Shown piece after piece: positions 23,994 through 34,885 of a stretch of 64,000 nt of DNA. The stretch lies in contig NC_057810.1 of assembly GCF_018294505.1 (NCBI RefSeq), forward strand, positions 710,247,563 through 710,311,562. The letters run 5' to 3'. The position numbers and the translations under genes are program-made. This DNA comes from Triticum aestivum. Lineage: Eukaryota > Streptophyta > Magnoliopsida > Poales > Poaceae. A model generated the notes under the pieces. The model made no database searches, had not been told where the DNA came from, and saw only the letters and a list, made by a program, of their open reading frames with translations. Position 1 is the first letter of the stretch. Each line of letters opens with the position of its first letter.

Positions 23994-24451
23994 GCTATGA
24001 GTTGATAGTCTTCAAGCATGTTCATATGGGCGGTTGCATTATATTTTGCCTAGTGTTTACAACTCTTGCTCTTGATACATTTGGTTCCTGAGTTGTAACA
24101 CTTAAACTCGATGGTCGTCTGCTACTTATTTGCTATTTTGTGATGAGATGATAAATTCCGCATGTGCGATGATAACTTCCGCACTTAAATCGTTATGCAT
24201 ACATACATTTCTCATTATGCATGTCGTTATCTTTGTTACACCGAATCATGCATGATGAATTGTCTTCTTAAGTTGAAGACGATCTCCACAAGTAGAACCT
24301 GCCATGTGCATTTGCATTCCAAAAGCAAATCATTTATATGCACATCTTCAGGGGGAGCCTTTTGCTACTTACGAAGACAATACCTCATCCTTTACAATTT
24401 CACATATTTATATCCCCGTTGAAAACTTCAACCAGTTTTTCATCAATCACC

Positions 24452-24465
24452 AAAAAGGGGGAGAT
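24452..24465 (+). promoter_or_regulatory. Polypurine tract of the SIRE-type element
   Basis: CAAAAAGGGGGAGAT immediately precedes the 3' LTR start (TGTAAG at 24466), the standard plus-strand primer position. Confidence 0.8.
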
Positions 24466-25788
24466 TGTAAGTGCATCTAGTGCCACCCCTAGTTTGGTTT
24501 TGGAGTATTGACGACAAACGTGGTTGAGGGACTAATGTGTTTGTGAGAATTGCAGAATAACACAGGTATTAGTCCCTCCTTGATTTGGTTTACCTACCGG
24601 AGATGACCCCTAAAAATGTATGAAGACATTGAAGATAATGGTGGTACATGAAGACATTCACACTGAAGACTATGACAGAAGAAGACATTGAGTGAAGACT
24701 ATGGCGCGCGAAGACTTAGTAGTTTCTTTGTTTCTTTTCTTCTTTGTTGAGTCATAGGAACCACCGCACTGTTAAGTGGGGTCCAAGTGAACAAAGTCAG
24801 AGTGACTGAAGTGATGCTCAACCAAATCTTATGTCTTCGAGTGAAGACAGTGAGAGCAAATCTTATCCAAAGTCGGATAAGTCAGCTTTACTTGTAGCCC
24901 AAGTCAAGCTATCGCGTGTGTTTGAAATCTGGCCGTTGTGACATGTGTCAGTTCCTTAGTGACCCAGGGTCGTTTCGGACAAATCAGGTCGGGTTGCCCA
25001 GTGGCTATAATTAGCCCACCCCCTACACCATAAATTGGTGGCTGCTCAGAGTTAGATACGGCTTTTGTCGTTTGAGAGCAACCCACCTCCGAAGCCTTTG
25101 AGAGAGAGAATCCTTGCGAGGACAAAGCCCAAACCACCCAAAGCCCAGAGAGTGTTTGGCATCACTGAAGTCTTTCTGTCCACGTGATCTGAAGACTTGT
25201 TACACTTGAGGACTGTGATTCCTCCAGCTGGTTAGGCATCACGTTCTGAGCATCCAAGAGAAATTGTGGATCGCCGGTGAACGAAGTCTGTGAAGGTTTG
25301 GAAGTCTACCTTCAAGACTTACCAGAGTGATTGGGCGGGGACTGTGTGTGCTTAGCTCAAGGGGAATAAGGTGAAGACACGGTCTTCTGAGTTCAATCTC
25401 AGCCACCCTAACCAGACGTACAGTTGACAAAGCAACTGGAACTAGTCGAACAAATCCTTGTCTTCACAACACACTGGTTCTATCTCTTACTCTCCTTACT
25501 TATAGTTTGTCTTTGTGAAGTCATTGCCTTATTGCTCTACCTGTTTGACTTCACTGTGTGACTACTTGTTCTGATTGGCTTCATACCATCTTCCATCCTG
25601 ATCCTACTACCTAGCTGCTATCAGTCATCATGCTTTAGCTTCATACTATGGCTTGTCTAGTGTAGTTCATCTTCCACTGCATGTTTATAGGTCCTATTTT
25701 CATGTTTGTCTTCCAAACTTTCATGTTTTGAAGACTTTCATAAAAATTGCCTATTCACCCCCCCTCTAGTCGATAACTAGCACTTTCA
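24466..25788 (+). repeat. 3' LTR of the SIRE-type Copia element
   Basis: 1,323 bp from TGTAAGTGC to CACTTTCA. It contains about 14 copies of GAAGAC/GTCTTC and a TATA-poor promoter region (GGCTATAATTAGCCC near 25001). The matching 5' LTR is outside the window. Confidence 0.75.
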
Positions 25789-26937
25789 GAGAGGCATAAG
25801 CTAACATACTTTCTCTACTTGGATCATATGCACATATGATTGGAACTCTAGCAAGCATCCGCAACTACTAAAGATTCATTAAGGTAAAAGCTAACCATAG
25901 CATTAAAGTATCAAGTCCCCTTTATCCCATACGCAAACAAGCTACTTACTCGGGTATGTGCTTCTGTCACTCACGCCACCCACCATAAGCAAATCATAAA
26001 CATATTGCAAAGCATACAGCAGGAATCCCTCACGTTTACACGACACGGAGGGCACAATAGGACAACATCAATAGTAAAACATGCAACTCAAACCAATCAT
26101 AGCAATTCATCAATCACCGATAGGACAACAAAAATCTACTCAGACATCATAGGATGGCAACACATCATTGGATAATAATATGAAGCATAAAGCACCATGT
26201 TCAAGTAGAGGGTTATGCGGGTTGCGGGAGAGTGGACCACTGTAGATAGAAGGGGGAAGGTGATGGAGATGTTGGTGAAGATGATGGAGGTGTTGGTGAA
26301 GATCGCAGTGATGATGATGGCCCCCGGCAGCGCTCCGGCGCCACCGGAAGCAAGGGGGAGAGGGGCCCCCTTGTTCTTCTTCATTGACCTCCTCCCTAGA
26401 TGGGAGAAGGGTTTCCCCTCTGGTCCTTGGCTCCCATGGCTTGGGAAGGGCGAGAGCCCCTCCGAGATTGGATCTATCTCTCTGTTTCTGCGTTCCCAGA
26501 TCCTTCCCCTTCACTGTTTCTTTTATATCCGGAGATCCGTAACTCCGATTGGGGTGAATCTTTCGCCCAGATTTTTCACGTAAAATTAGCTTTCTTGCGG
26601 CAAAAGAAGAGCATCAACCGCCTTACGGGTGGCCCAGGAGAGTGCCAGGCACGCCCCCTATCTATTGGCCACCTCGGGCACCGTTTCACGTTGATTCTTT
26701 CTCTAGAAAATTCTGAATATTCCAAAATAATTCTCCGTCCATTTTTACCACGTTTGGATTCCGTTTGATATTGGGTTTCTGCGAAACATAAAACATGCAA
26801 CAAACAGGAACTGGCACTGGGTACTGGATCAATATTTTAGTCCCAAAAATAGTATAAAAAGTTGCCAAAAGTATATGAAAGTTGAATAATATTGGCATGG
26901 AACAATCAAAAATTATAGATACGACGGAGACGTATCA
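25789..26937 (-). repeat. Sabrina/WHAM-like Gypsy LTR, truncated by the SIRE-type insertion
   Basis: On the minus strand it starts at 26937 with TGATACGTCTCCGTCG, a sequence found at the start of several abundant Triticeae Gypsy LTRs. It runs 1,149 bp before the SIRE element interrupts it at 25788. It holds a GC-rich stretch of short spurious ORFs near 26215-26590. The rest of this element lies left of the window, or it may be a solo LTR. CAGTA (26938-26942) is the candidate TSD. Confidence 0.65.
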
Positions 26938-28273
26938 CAGTACCAGAAGCCCTTGCGTTAGTACCGTAGGAGCACACGGTAGTACCGCTCCTATGGAGCT
27001 GTAGTACCGTGCCTCAGGCCAGGCTCAGCCTCTCTTGCGGCTGTAGGGGCAGATGTAATTTTTTACATCCGCGCCCTACGCGGTAGTACTGCCCCATGCA
27101 CGCGGTAGTACCGTGAGTCCTGGTCTGGCTCAGTAACACGAGTGGAAGTAGTGGTGGATGTAATTTTTTACATCCGCTCCCTACGCGGTAGTACCACACG
27201 CCTGGTGCGGTAGTACCATGTCGGAATTTTGCACTGTTCGATTTTCAGCGGAAGTAGGCACGGATGTATTTTTATTCATCCGTGCCCTTCCCAGCCTAGT
27301 CCATTCTGGCCTTGCGATAGTACCGCAAGGGGGAGTGGTAGTACCGCGTCAGCGGCAGTACTGCTCTCAGCCTTGGCGGCTCTGGCCTGGACTAGCCCAT
27401 GTCGTTGCAGCGGTAGTACCGTGGTCCATCGCGATAGTACCATGGGCCCCTGCGGTAGTACCGCTTGTTTGGAGCGGTAGTACCGCAAATCGCGGGCTGA
27501 GTAAGTGGATAATGGTTGGATTTGTCTCTCCACTATATAAGGGGTGTCTTCTTCCTCTAGTTGACCACCTCTTCCATCCCTAAGCTCCATTGTTGCTCCA
27601 AGCTCCATTTTCGCCCGATCTCTGTCCCTAGCCAATCAAACTTGTTGATTTGCTCGGGATTGGTTGAGAAGGCCTCGATCTACACTTCCACCAAGAGAAA
27701 TTTGATTCCCCCCACTAATCCCTAGCGGATCTTGTTACTCTTGGGTGTTTGAGCACCCTAGACAGTTGAGGTCACCTCGGAGCCATAGTCCATTGTGTTG
27801 AAGCTTCGTGGTGTCGTTGGGAGCCTCCAAGTAAGTTGTGGAGATTGCCCCAACCTTGTTTGTAAAGGTTCGGTCGCCGCCTTCAAGGGCACCAATAATG
27901 GAATCACGGCATCTTGCATTGTGTGAGGGTGTGAGGAGAATATGGTGGCCCTAGTGGCTTCTTCGGGAGCATTGTGGCTCCACACTGCTCTAACGGAGAT
28001 GTACTTCCCCTCAAAAGGAAGGAACTTCGGTAACACAACCTTGTCTTCACCGGATCCACTCTTGGTTACCTCGTGCCTTTACTTTTGCAAGCTTACTTGT
28101 GTTATATTCCTTGCTTGCTTGTGTGCTTGTTGTTGTTGCATCATATAGGTTATTCACCTAGTTGCATATCTAGACAACCTACTTTGATGCAAAGTTTAAT
28201 TTGGTAAAGAAAAGCTAAAAATTGTTAGTTGCCTATTCACCCCCCCCTCTAGTCAACTATATCGATCCTTTCA
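26938..28273 (+). repeat. Copia-type 3' LTR remnant with a palindrome cluster
   Basis: The right portion of an LTR, cut on the left by the Sabrina-like insertion. It ends TCGATCCTTTCA, preceded by the CTATTCACCCCCCCTCTAGTC stretch that the neighbouring SIRE-type LTR also has near its end. A TATA box (ACTATATAAGG) lies at about 27531-27541, followed by a leader-like region. Upstream of the TATA box is a dense cluster of GCGGTAGTACCGC-like palindromes. This is the oldest layer of the nest seen here. Confidence 0.6.
26940..27490. repeat. Cluster of 13-bp palindromes (consensus GCGGTAGTACCGC) and GGATGTAA inverted pairs
   Basis: About 14 exact or near matches to GCGGTAGTACCGC occur in 550 bp, for example at about 27077, 27099, 27185, 27207, 27409 and 27473. 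The motif is its own reverse complement. Interleaved are three imperfect inverted pairs of the form GGATGTAA-T(n)-TTACATCC, near 27050, 27155 and 27260. They occupy the LTR region upstream of the TATA box, the usual place for enhancer elements. Confidence 0.75.
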
Positions 28274-28356
28274 GCGACACATGTAGAACTATGTGCATGT
28301 TACGGTCCACATATCTAGGCCAACTAAGTTTGGACGGAGCTCTCCCGGCTGGTGTC

Positions 28357-29118
28357 TGTTAGAATTAATGGGCTAGGCCCATAGCAATTTCTGAAATCTC
28401 AAATCCCATGTGTAAAATGGCAAGTGGTGGTTCTAAGTTTAGTCCCACCCCGGAAGTTGAAGAAGAGTTGGACCTCTTTATATAGTGGGTTCTCTCCACC
28501 ACTCTAAGTGGTGTTTAAGAAGAGAAAGGGAATACCACACGCGCACGCTCGCTCGCCTCGCCTCGCTGTGATCGCGACACAATACCGCCTCTAGTCCTAA
28601 TATATATACAGCTACCGGCTGCGGCCAAATACACACCGAAAACACCTAGGGTTTTGCCTCATCTCACCACTTGCGCCACTGTCGTAGTCTACTCCATTCC
28701 AAACGCCGATGTGCATCGGCGCGTGCGAGAGAAGGTCTCCGGAACCGTTCGTCTTTGCAATCCTGCACCAGGAGAGGACAAATTAGGTTTTGGGAAGCGT
28801 TGTGCCCGACTGCTCAAATTCGTCATCACGGGTCGTCTTCCGTCCAAGTCGAGCGGTGCTACTCATCGTCGTATTCATCACCGTCAGTAGCAGATCGTCG
28901 CCAACATCGTCATCAACACCATCGCACCCATAATAGCTAACGAACAGTACGTCCAACATCATCTGTTCATGTCTGTCTCTACAGCTATTGTTTTGTGTTT
29001 GCTGCTGCTATCCATGTCTTGCTGTTCTTCTAGTTTGCTAGATTGTTGCACGCTAGTATCTTTTCTAGTCATGAATTATTTACTGGAATTAATCATGAAC
29101 TTGCCTAATTTTCCAACA
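28357..29118 (+). repeat. 5' LTR of the Copia element
   Basis: 762 bp from TGTTAGAATT to TTCCAACA, with a TATA box in CTTTATATAGTGGG (about 28477-28490). It lacks about 170 bp found in the 3' LTR (around 33809-33985). No recognisable tRNA-Met binding site follows it. Confidence 0.9.
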
Positions 29119-29157
29119 ATCTAAAAACCTAATTGTAGGCAATTTCCTGAGTTAACT

Positions 29158-30381
29158 ATGGCTGGATTTGCTGATGCACTGAGGCCGGATAAGTTTACCG
29201 GTGTGCACTTTAAGAGGTGCCAGGTGAAGACCAAGCTTTGGCTTACTGCTCTGAAAGTTTTCCACGTTAGTGTTGGTGCTCCAGAGGGAACAACTAACGA
29301 AGATCAGAGAAAATTCCAGGAAGCCAATACTATGTTTGTGGGATGCATTCTGAGTGTTCTTGCTGACTGTCTGTCTGATGTGTACATGCACATAGATGAC
29401 GGTAAGACTCTGTGGGATGCACTGAATGCAAAATTCTGTGCAACAGATGCAGGCAGTGAACTGTACATCATGGAGAGTTTTCATGACTATAAGATGGTGA
29501 ATAACTGTTCTGTGGTTGAGCAAGCTCATGAGATATAGTGCATTGTGAAGGAACTTGAACTCCTTAAATGTGTTCTACCTGGCAAATTTGTGGCTGGGTG
29601 TATGATTGCAAAGTTGCCTCCTTCATGGAGGAATTTCGCCACAATTCTAAAGTATAAGAGACAGGAGATATCAGTTGAAAATCTGATTGCATCTCTTGAT
29701 GTTGAAGAAAAAGCTCGGGCTAAAGACACTACTGAAAAAGGAGGTGAGGTTCAGCCTACCGCTAACATGGTGCAGAGGTACCCACAGAACAAGAACAAAT
29801 GGAAGAACAAACCTGTTTTCAACAACACTACTACCTTCAAGAAGAAGAAGTTCAACAAGGCTGAGCTAGAGTGCTACACCTGTCGGAAGCCTGAACACTT
29901 TTCCAAGGAATGCCCTGAACGTGCAGACCGCAGAGGGAAAACGAGCTCCAAGACTATCAACATGGTGACCGCTAGCAATACTGATGGGTATGGTAATTTA
30001 CCTATTGTACTTTCAGTATTTCAATCATCTTCATGGTGGATTGATTCGGGTGCTAACGTTCATGTGTGTGCTGACGTCTCCCTATTTACTGCTTACCAGG
30101 CTGCAAGGGATTCTTCCGTCCTAATGGGGAATGGGTCACATGCTTCTGTTTGTGGCATTGGCTCGGTGGATCTGCAGTTTACTTCGGGAAAGATCGTGCA
30201 ACTAAGAAACATGCAGCATGTCCCTACTATGAACAAGAATCTAGTTAGCGGCTCCCTTCTATGTCGAGATGGATTTAAGGTAGTTTTAGAGTCGAATAAA
30301 GTAATCATGTCAAGATTTGGACAATTTGTAGGAAAAGGCTATGAGTGTGGAGGCTTGTTCCACTTTTCAATAAGTCAATAA
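29158..30381 (+). pseudogene. Copia gag and protease
   Basis: Starts MAGFADALRPDKFTG at 29158, 39 bases after the LTR. A TAG stop at 29536 interrupts gag; the same frame resumes at once (CIVKELELLKCVLPG). A zinc knuckle CYTCRKPEHFSKEC (C-X2-C-X4-H-X4-C, about 29872-29913) binds element RNA. The protease active site follows as WWIDSGANVHVC (D-S-G, about 30034-30069). The frame ends with a stop at 30379 before the pre-integrase region, and the downstream domains continue in another frame. The stop is consistent with CAG to TAG. Copia gag-pol is normally a single polyprotein, so this copy cannot give one. Confidence 0.85.
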
Positions 30382-31240
30382 ACCAAATTTGTGCTAGTGT
30401 TAATGATGATGCAAGTATTTGGCACTCTTGTTTATGTCATATTAATTTTGGTTTAATGTCTCGGCTATCCAGCATGAGTTTAATTCCGAACTTTACCGTT
30501 GCCAAAGGTTCTAAGTGCCATAGTTGTGTACAATCGAAGCAACCTCGAAAGCCTCATAAGGCTGCCGAGGAGAGAAACTTGGCACCTCTAGAACTCATAC
30601 ATTCTGATCTTTGTGAGATGAATGGTGTGTTGACAAAAGGTGGAAAGAGATATTTCATGACTTTGATTGATGTTGCGACTAGATTTTTCTATGTTTATTT
30701 GTTGCAAACTAAAGATGAAGCATTAGACTACTTTAAAATCTATAAAGCTGAAGTTGAAAATCAACTAGAGAGAAAGATCAAGCGTCTTAGGTCCGATCGT
30801 GGTGGAGAGTATTTTCCCAAAGTTTTTGTTGAATTTTGTGAGGAAAATGGTATTATTCATGAGAGGACGCCTCCCTATTCACCCCAATCAAATGGAGTGG
30901 CCGAGAGGAAAAACCGCACATTGACTGACTTGGTGAATGCCATGTTAGACACTGCTGGTTTATCTAAGGCATGGTGGGGGGAGGCTCTATTGACTTCATG
31001 TCATGTCCTGAATAGAGTTCCCAACAATAATAAGGAGAAAACCACTTACGAGGAGTGGGTTGGGAGAAAACCACTTACGAGGAGTGGGTTGGGAGAAAAC
31101 CATCACTTTCTTATTTGCGCACTTGGGGATGTTTGGCAAAGGTCAATATTCCTATTCCTAAGAACCGGAAACTTGGACCAAAGACAGTGGATTGTGTCTT
31201 TCTAGGGTATTCTCAACGGAGCAGTGCTTATAGGTTTTAG
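30345..31240 (+). pseudogene. Copia pre-integrase and integrase
   Basis: The pre-integrase zinc region shows IWHSCLCHINF and KCHSCVQSKQ (H-H-C-C pattern). The catalytic core follows: HSDLCEMNG (first Asp), LRSDRGGEY (second Asp) and SPQSNGVAERKNRTL (Glu, in the family's N-G-x-A-E-R-K-N). Integrase joins the element's DNA ends to the chromosome. At 31035-31092 a 29-bp tandem duplication shifts the frame. The true continuation (SLSYLRTWGCLAKVNIP) is two frames over and ends at a TAG near 31238, one base short of reading on. Confidence 0.85.
31035..31092. repeat. 29-bp perfect tandem duplication inside integrase
   Basis: Units 31035-31063 and 31064-31092 are identical, and a third partial unit (GAGAAAACCA) follows at 31093. 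Since 29 is not a multiple of three, the duplication destroys the integrase frame. It must postdate the last transposition of this copy. Confidence 0.93.
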
Positions 31241-32984
31241 TGGTAAAATATGAAGTAACTTATATGCATGTTGATACTATAATGGAATCTCGTGATGCAA
31301 CACTTTTTGAGAACATATTTCCTATGAAAGATATGCATAGCATCGCTAGATTTTCTTCTGAGATAATTCCTGAATCTAGTACAACTGATGAATATTTCGA
31401 ACAATCACATGAGGAAGTCCTTGAGAAGGATAACAATGAAGTTCCTATAAGGACCAAGAGACAAAGGATTGCAAAATCCTTTGGTGATGATTTCATTGTA
31501 TACCTTGTGGACGACACACCCAAGACGATTGCAGAAGCATATGCATCTCCGGGTGTAGATGATTGGAAAGAAGCTGTTCATAATGAGATGGACTCAATTC
31601 TTTCTAATGGAACTTGGTAACTAACTGATAGACCATATGGTTGTAAACCTGTGGGCTGCAAGTGGGTGTTCAACAAGAAGCTAAAGCCTAATGGTACTAT
31701 TGATAAGTACAAGGCGCGGCTAGTGGCCATGGTCTACACTCATAAAGAAGGTGAATATTACTTTGACACCTATTCACCCGTTGCTAGAATGACCACCATT
31801 CAAGTGTTCCTTTCCTTGGCTGCCTCTTATGGTCTTATCATTCATCAAATGGATGTAAAGACAGCTTTTCTCAATGGAGAGTTGGAAGAGGAAATCTATA
31901 TGGATCAGCCTGACGGGTTTGTGGTAAAGGGTGAAGAGAGAAAGGTCTGCAAGTTGTTAAAATCTTTGTATGGTCTGAAACAGGCACCTAAGAAATGGAA
32001 TGAGAAGTTTGAAAGAACTCTGACTTCTGCTGGATTTATCATTAACGAGGCTGATAGGTGTGTTTACTATCGCCATGGTGGGGCAATATTGTCATAATGA
32101 TCTTTGGTACAAACATTAATGCAATTAATGAGGTCAAGTCTTTTCTATCAAAAAGTTTTGACATGAAAGATCTGGGAGAAGCCGATGTAATTCTAAACAA
32201 CAAACTTATTAAGGAAGAGAGTGGGATTACGTTAACGCAATCTCACTATTTTGAGAAGGTCTTGAACCGATTCGGTTTTATGGATAGCAAGCCTTCTCCA
32301 ACACCTTATGATCCCTGTGTGACACTCAGAAAGAACAAGAAAGAAACGAGAGATCAATTAAGATACTCTCAAATTGTTGGTTCACTCATGTACTTAGCTA
32401 GCGCTACAAGACCAGATATCTCTTTTGCTATGAGCAAACTGGGTAGGTTCATGTCCAACCCAGGTGATGATCATTGGCATGCACTAGAAAGGGTCTTGCG
32501 CTATCTGAGAGGTACTATGAGTTACAGAATTACATATTCAGGGCATCCTGCTGTGCTAGAAGGATATAGTGATTCAAATTGGATCTCCAATGTTGATGTA
32601 CTCTACGCAACAAGTGGGTATGTATTTACTCATGGAGGTGGCGCGGTATCATGGAGGTCTTGCAAGCAAACCATATTGACGAGGTCAACTATGGAAGCAG
32701 AACTAACTGCTTTGGACACATCTACTGTTGAGGAAGAATGGCTGCATGAGCTCTTGATGGACTTGTCGGTGGTTGAAAAACCTGTACCGGCTATTCTTAT
32801 GAATTGTGACAACCAAACGGTTATCACTAAAGTGAACAATTCTAAAGATAATGCAAAGTCATCAAGACACGTGAAGAGACATTTGAAGTATGTCAGGAAG
32901 TTGAGAAACTCCGGAGTAATAACTGTTACGTATATACAAACAAACAAAAACCTGGCAGATCCCTTTGAAAAGGGACTATCATGA
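31240..32984 (+). pseudogene. Copia reverse transcriptase and RNase H, active site deleted
   Basis: The linker before RT (31240-31620) ends at a TAA where the frame simply continues (LTDRPYGCK). RT is recognisable from GCKWVFNKKLKPNG, YKARLVAM, YSPVARMTTIQ, MDVKTAFLNGELEEEIYM and LKSLYGLKQAPKKWN. The Y-V-D-D catalytic segment expected just after CVYYRHGG (about 32070-32105) is missing, and the frame changes there. The post-catalytic part (FDMKDLGEADVIL, GSLMYLASATRPDISFAM) and RNase H (YSDSNW, STMEAELTALD, KSSRHVKRHL) are open to 32984. RT without Y-V-D-D cannot polymerise. Confidence 0.88.
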
Positions 32985-33601
32985 AATGTGATAGATATTG
33001 CATCAAAGGAGATGGGTATGAGACCCATAGATGTTACACCATAGTAGTAACCCAACCTTTGATCGGAGATCCCGTGAATTAGGATCTGGAAAGAACAAGT
33101 TATTGGTTAACTGAGGAGAGTAATAACTAATGACCGTCTCCAAGTGAAGATGCAAAACTCTCAAAGCTGTAAGGCTCAGATCTGTAAGGTAGGTTGGCAA
33201 CATGCCTTAGCATGGTTCTATTGGCTATAATTAGCAAAGATGCTGTCCTACAGAGCAGTCTTGAAAAAACACATCTATATGAGTTCTGACTATAAACGCC
33301 GCAGTCTATGAGAATTGGGTGATCTCTAGTAAGCTCGCGAAGAGACCATGGAGTATGACGTATAAGCTCCAAACCGCGGGGTAGCCTACTGGCGGTCAGG
33401 TACTTGTTAAAACTTTGAGTGAAACGTGTTCACACAAAACTAGCAATTCAAGGCATAGTCCATTGTCAAGTTGTGAATGGATGTAGCTTAAAGTTCTAGG
33501 CAGAAGTTCAACTTAACAGTCTCTGCTGAAACACTGGTATATTAAACAAGTGGTGAGAAAAGGCAAATCTCTAAATGGGTATTTGAGATCTGGCGGGGGA
33601 T

Positions 33602-34533
33602 TGTTAGAATTAATTGGCTAGGCCCATGGCAATTTCTGAAATCTCAAAGCCCATGTGTAAAATGGCAAGTGGTGGTGCTAAGTTTAGTCCCACCCCGGAA
33701 GTTGAAGAAGAGTTGGACCTCTTTATATAGTGGGCTCTCTCCACCACTCCATCTGGTGGGTGAGAAGAGAAATGGAACACCACACGTGCGCGCTCGCTCG
33801 CCTCGCCTGGCCGGGCCGAGGCCAGGAGTACGTGCGACATGCGCGTGAATAGTCCACCGAAATCCGGTCCGTCTCCTTGCAGGAGCGCAGCTTCCTTTTG
33901 CCGTTTTACTTTTTATGTCTTGGCAGACAAGTTTTGATTTCTTGTCCGGTAAGTATACGAATTAGAAACCGAGTCGGTTTGGGATTTTGATCGCGACACA
34001 ATACCGCCTCTGGTCCTAATATATATACAGCTACCGGCTGCGGCCAACACCGAAAACACCAAGGGTTTTGCCTCATCTCACAACTTGCGCCGCCATCTTA
34101 GTCTACTCCATCCCAAACGCCGGCGTGCATCGGCGCGTGGGAGACCAGGTCTCCGGAACCGTTCGTCTTTGCGATCCTGCACCGGGAGAGGACGAATTAG
34201 GTTTTTGGGAAGCGTTGTGCGCGACTGCTCAAATTCGTCATCACGGGTCGTCTTCCGTCCAAGTCGGGTGATGCTACTCATCGTCGTATTCATCGCCGTC
34301 AGTAGCAGATCGTCGCCAACATCGTCATCAACACCGTCGCACCCATAATAGCTAACAAACAGTACGTCCAACATCATATGTTCATGTCTGTCTCTACAGC
34401 TATTGTTTCGTGTTTGCTGCTGCTATGCATGTCTTGCTGTTCTTCTAGTTTGCTAGATTGTTGCATGCTAGTATCTTTTCTAGTCATGAATTATTTACTG
34501 GAATTAATCATGAACTTGCCTAATTTTCCAACA
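33602..34533 (+). repeat. 3' LTR of the Copia element
   Basis: 932 bp from TGTTAGAATT to TTCCAACA, preceded by the purine tract GGCGGGGGA ending at 33600. It contains a segment (around 33809-33985) that is absent from the 5' LTR. The rest matches with scattered substitutions. Confidence 0.9.
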
Positions 34534-34885
34534 ATGTCTCGTTTTCTTGTCATATTACTTCATTCATTCATGTCGAGTGTGGCAAAATGACATTGATCTT
34601 TGTTGGTGCGCAATATTAATTTTTATTCTCTGAAGTTGTAGGACTGCTGCCTTCATTATTTAAGCTTTAAAGGAAAAGGAAAGTAGCGAATTTTGGAGAA
34701 TAATTACAAGGGGAGAAATACATACAAATCAAACTCCCACAAGGAAGCACATTATTATTTCAAACTGATTAATAGTACCATTACGAACTGCGCACTGATT
34801 GACACTTTGTATATAAAATAGATTATCCGCATACATCATGCATGTACGCATGCACATTATTGAAGTTAAAACCAGATGACTCAGA

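Larger units (their letters stand above)
20956..25788 (+). mobile_element. SIRE/Maximus-type Copia element, 3' portion
   Basis: The right-hand part of a large Copia element whose left part was displaced beyond the window by the Tat-like Gypsy insertion at 20955. It shows a long env-like ORF, two polypurine tracts of the AAAGGGGGAGA type, and a 3' LTR with TGTAAGTGCATC at its start and a CTATTCACCCCCCCTCTAG stretch near its end. These are features I associate with the SIRE/Maximus lineage. It is itself inserted in a Sabrina-like LTR; the right TSD would start GAGAG at 25789. Gag, protease, integrase and RT would lie to the left. Confidence 0.65.
28357..34533 (+). mobile_element. Copia LTR retrotransposon, complete in structure but defective
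   Basis: 6,177 bp with LTRs 28357-29118 and 33602-34533, and gag, protease, integrase, RT and RNase H in Copia order. The flanks GTGTC (28352-28356) and ATGTC (34534-34538) form a TSD with one mismatch. The polyprotein is broken by in-frame stops, frameshifts, a 29-bp duplication and loss of the RT active-site motif. It lies between the nested cluster on the left and the 3' flank of the first kiwellin-like gene. Its lineage within Copia is not certain. Confidence 0.9.
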
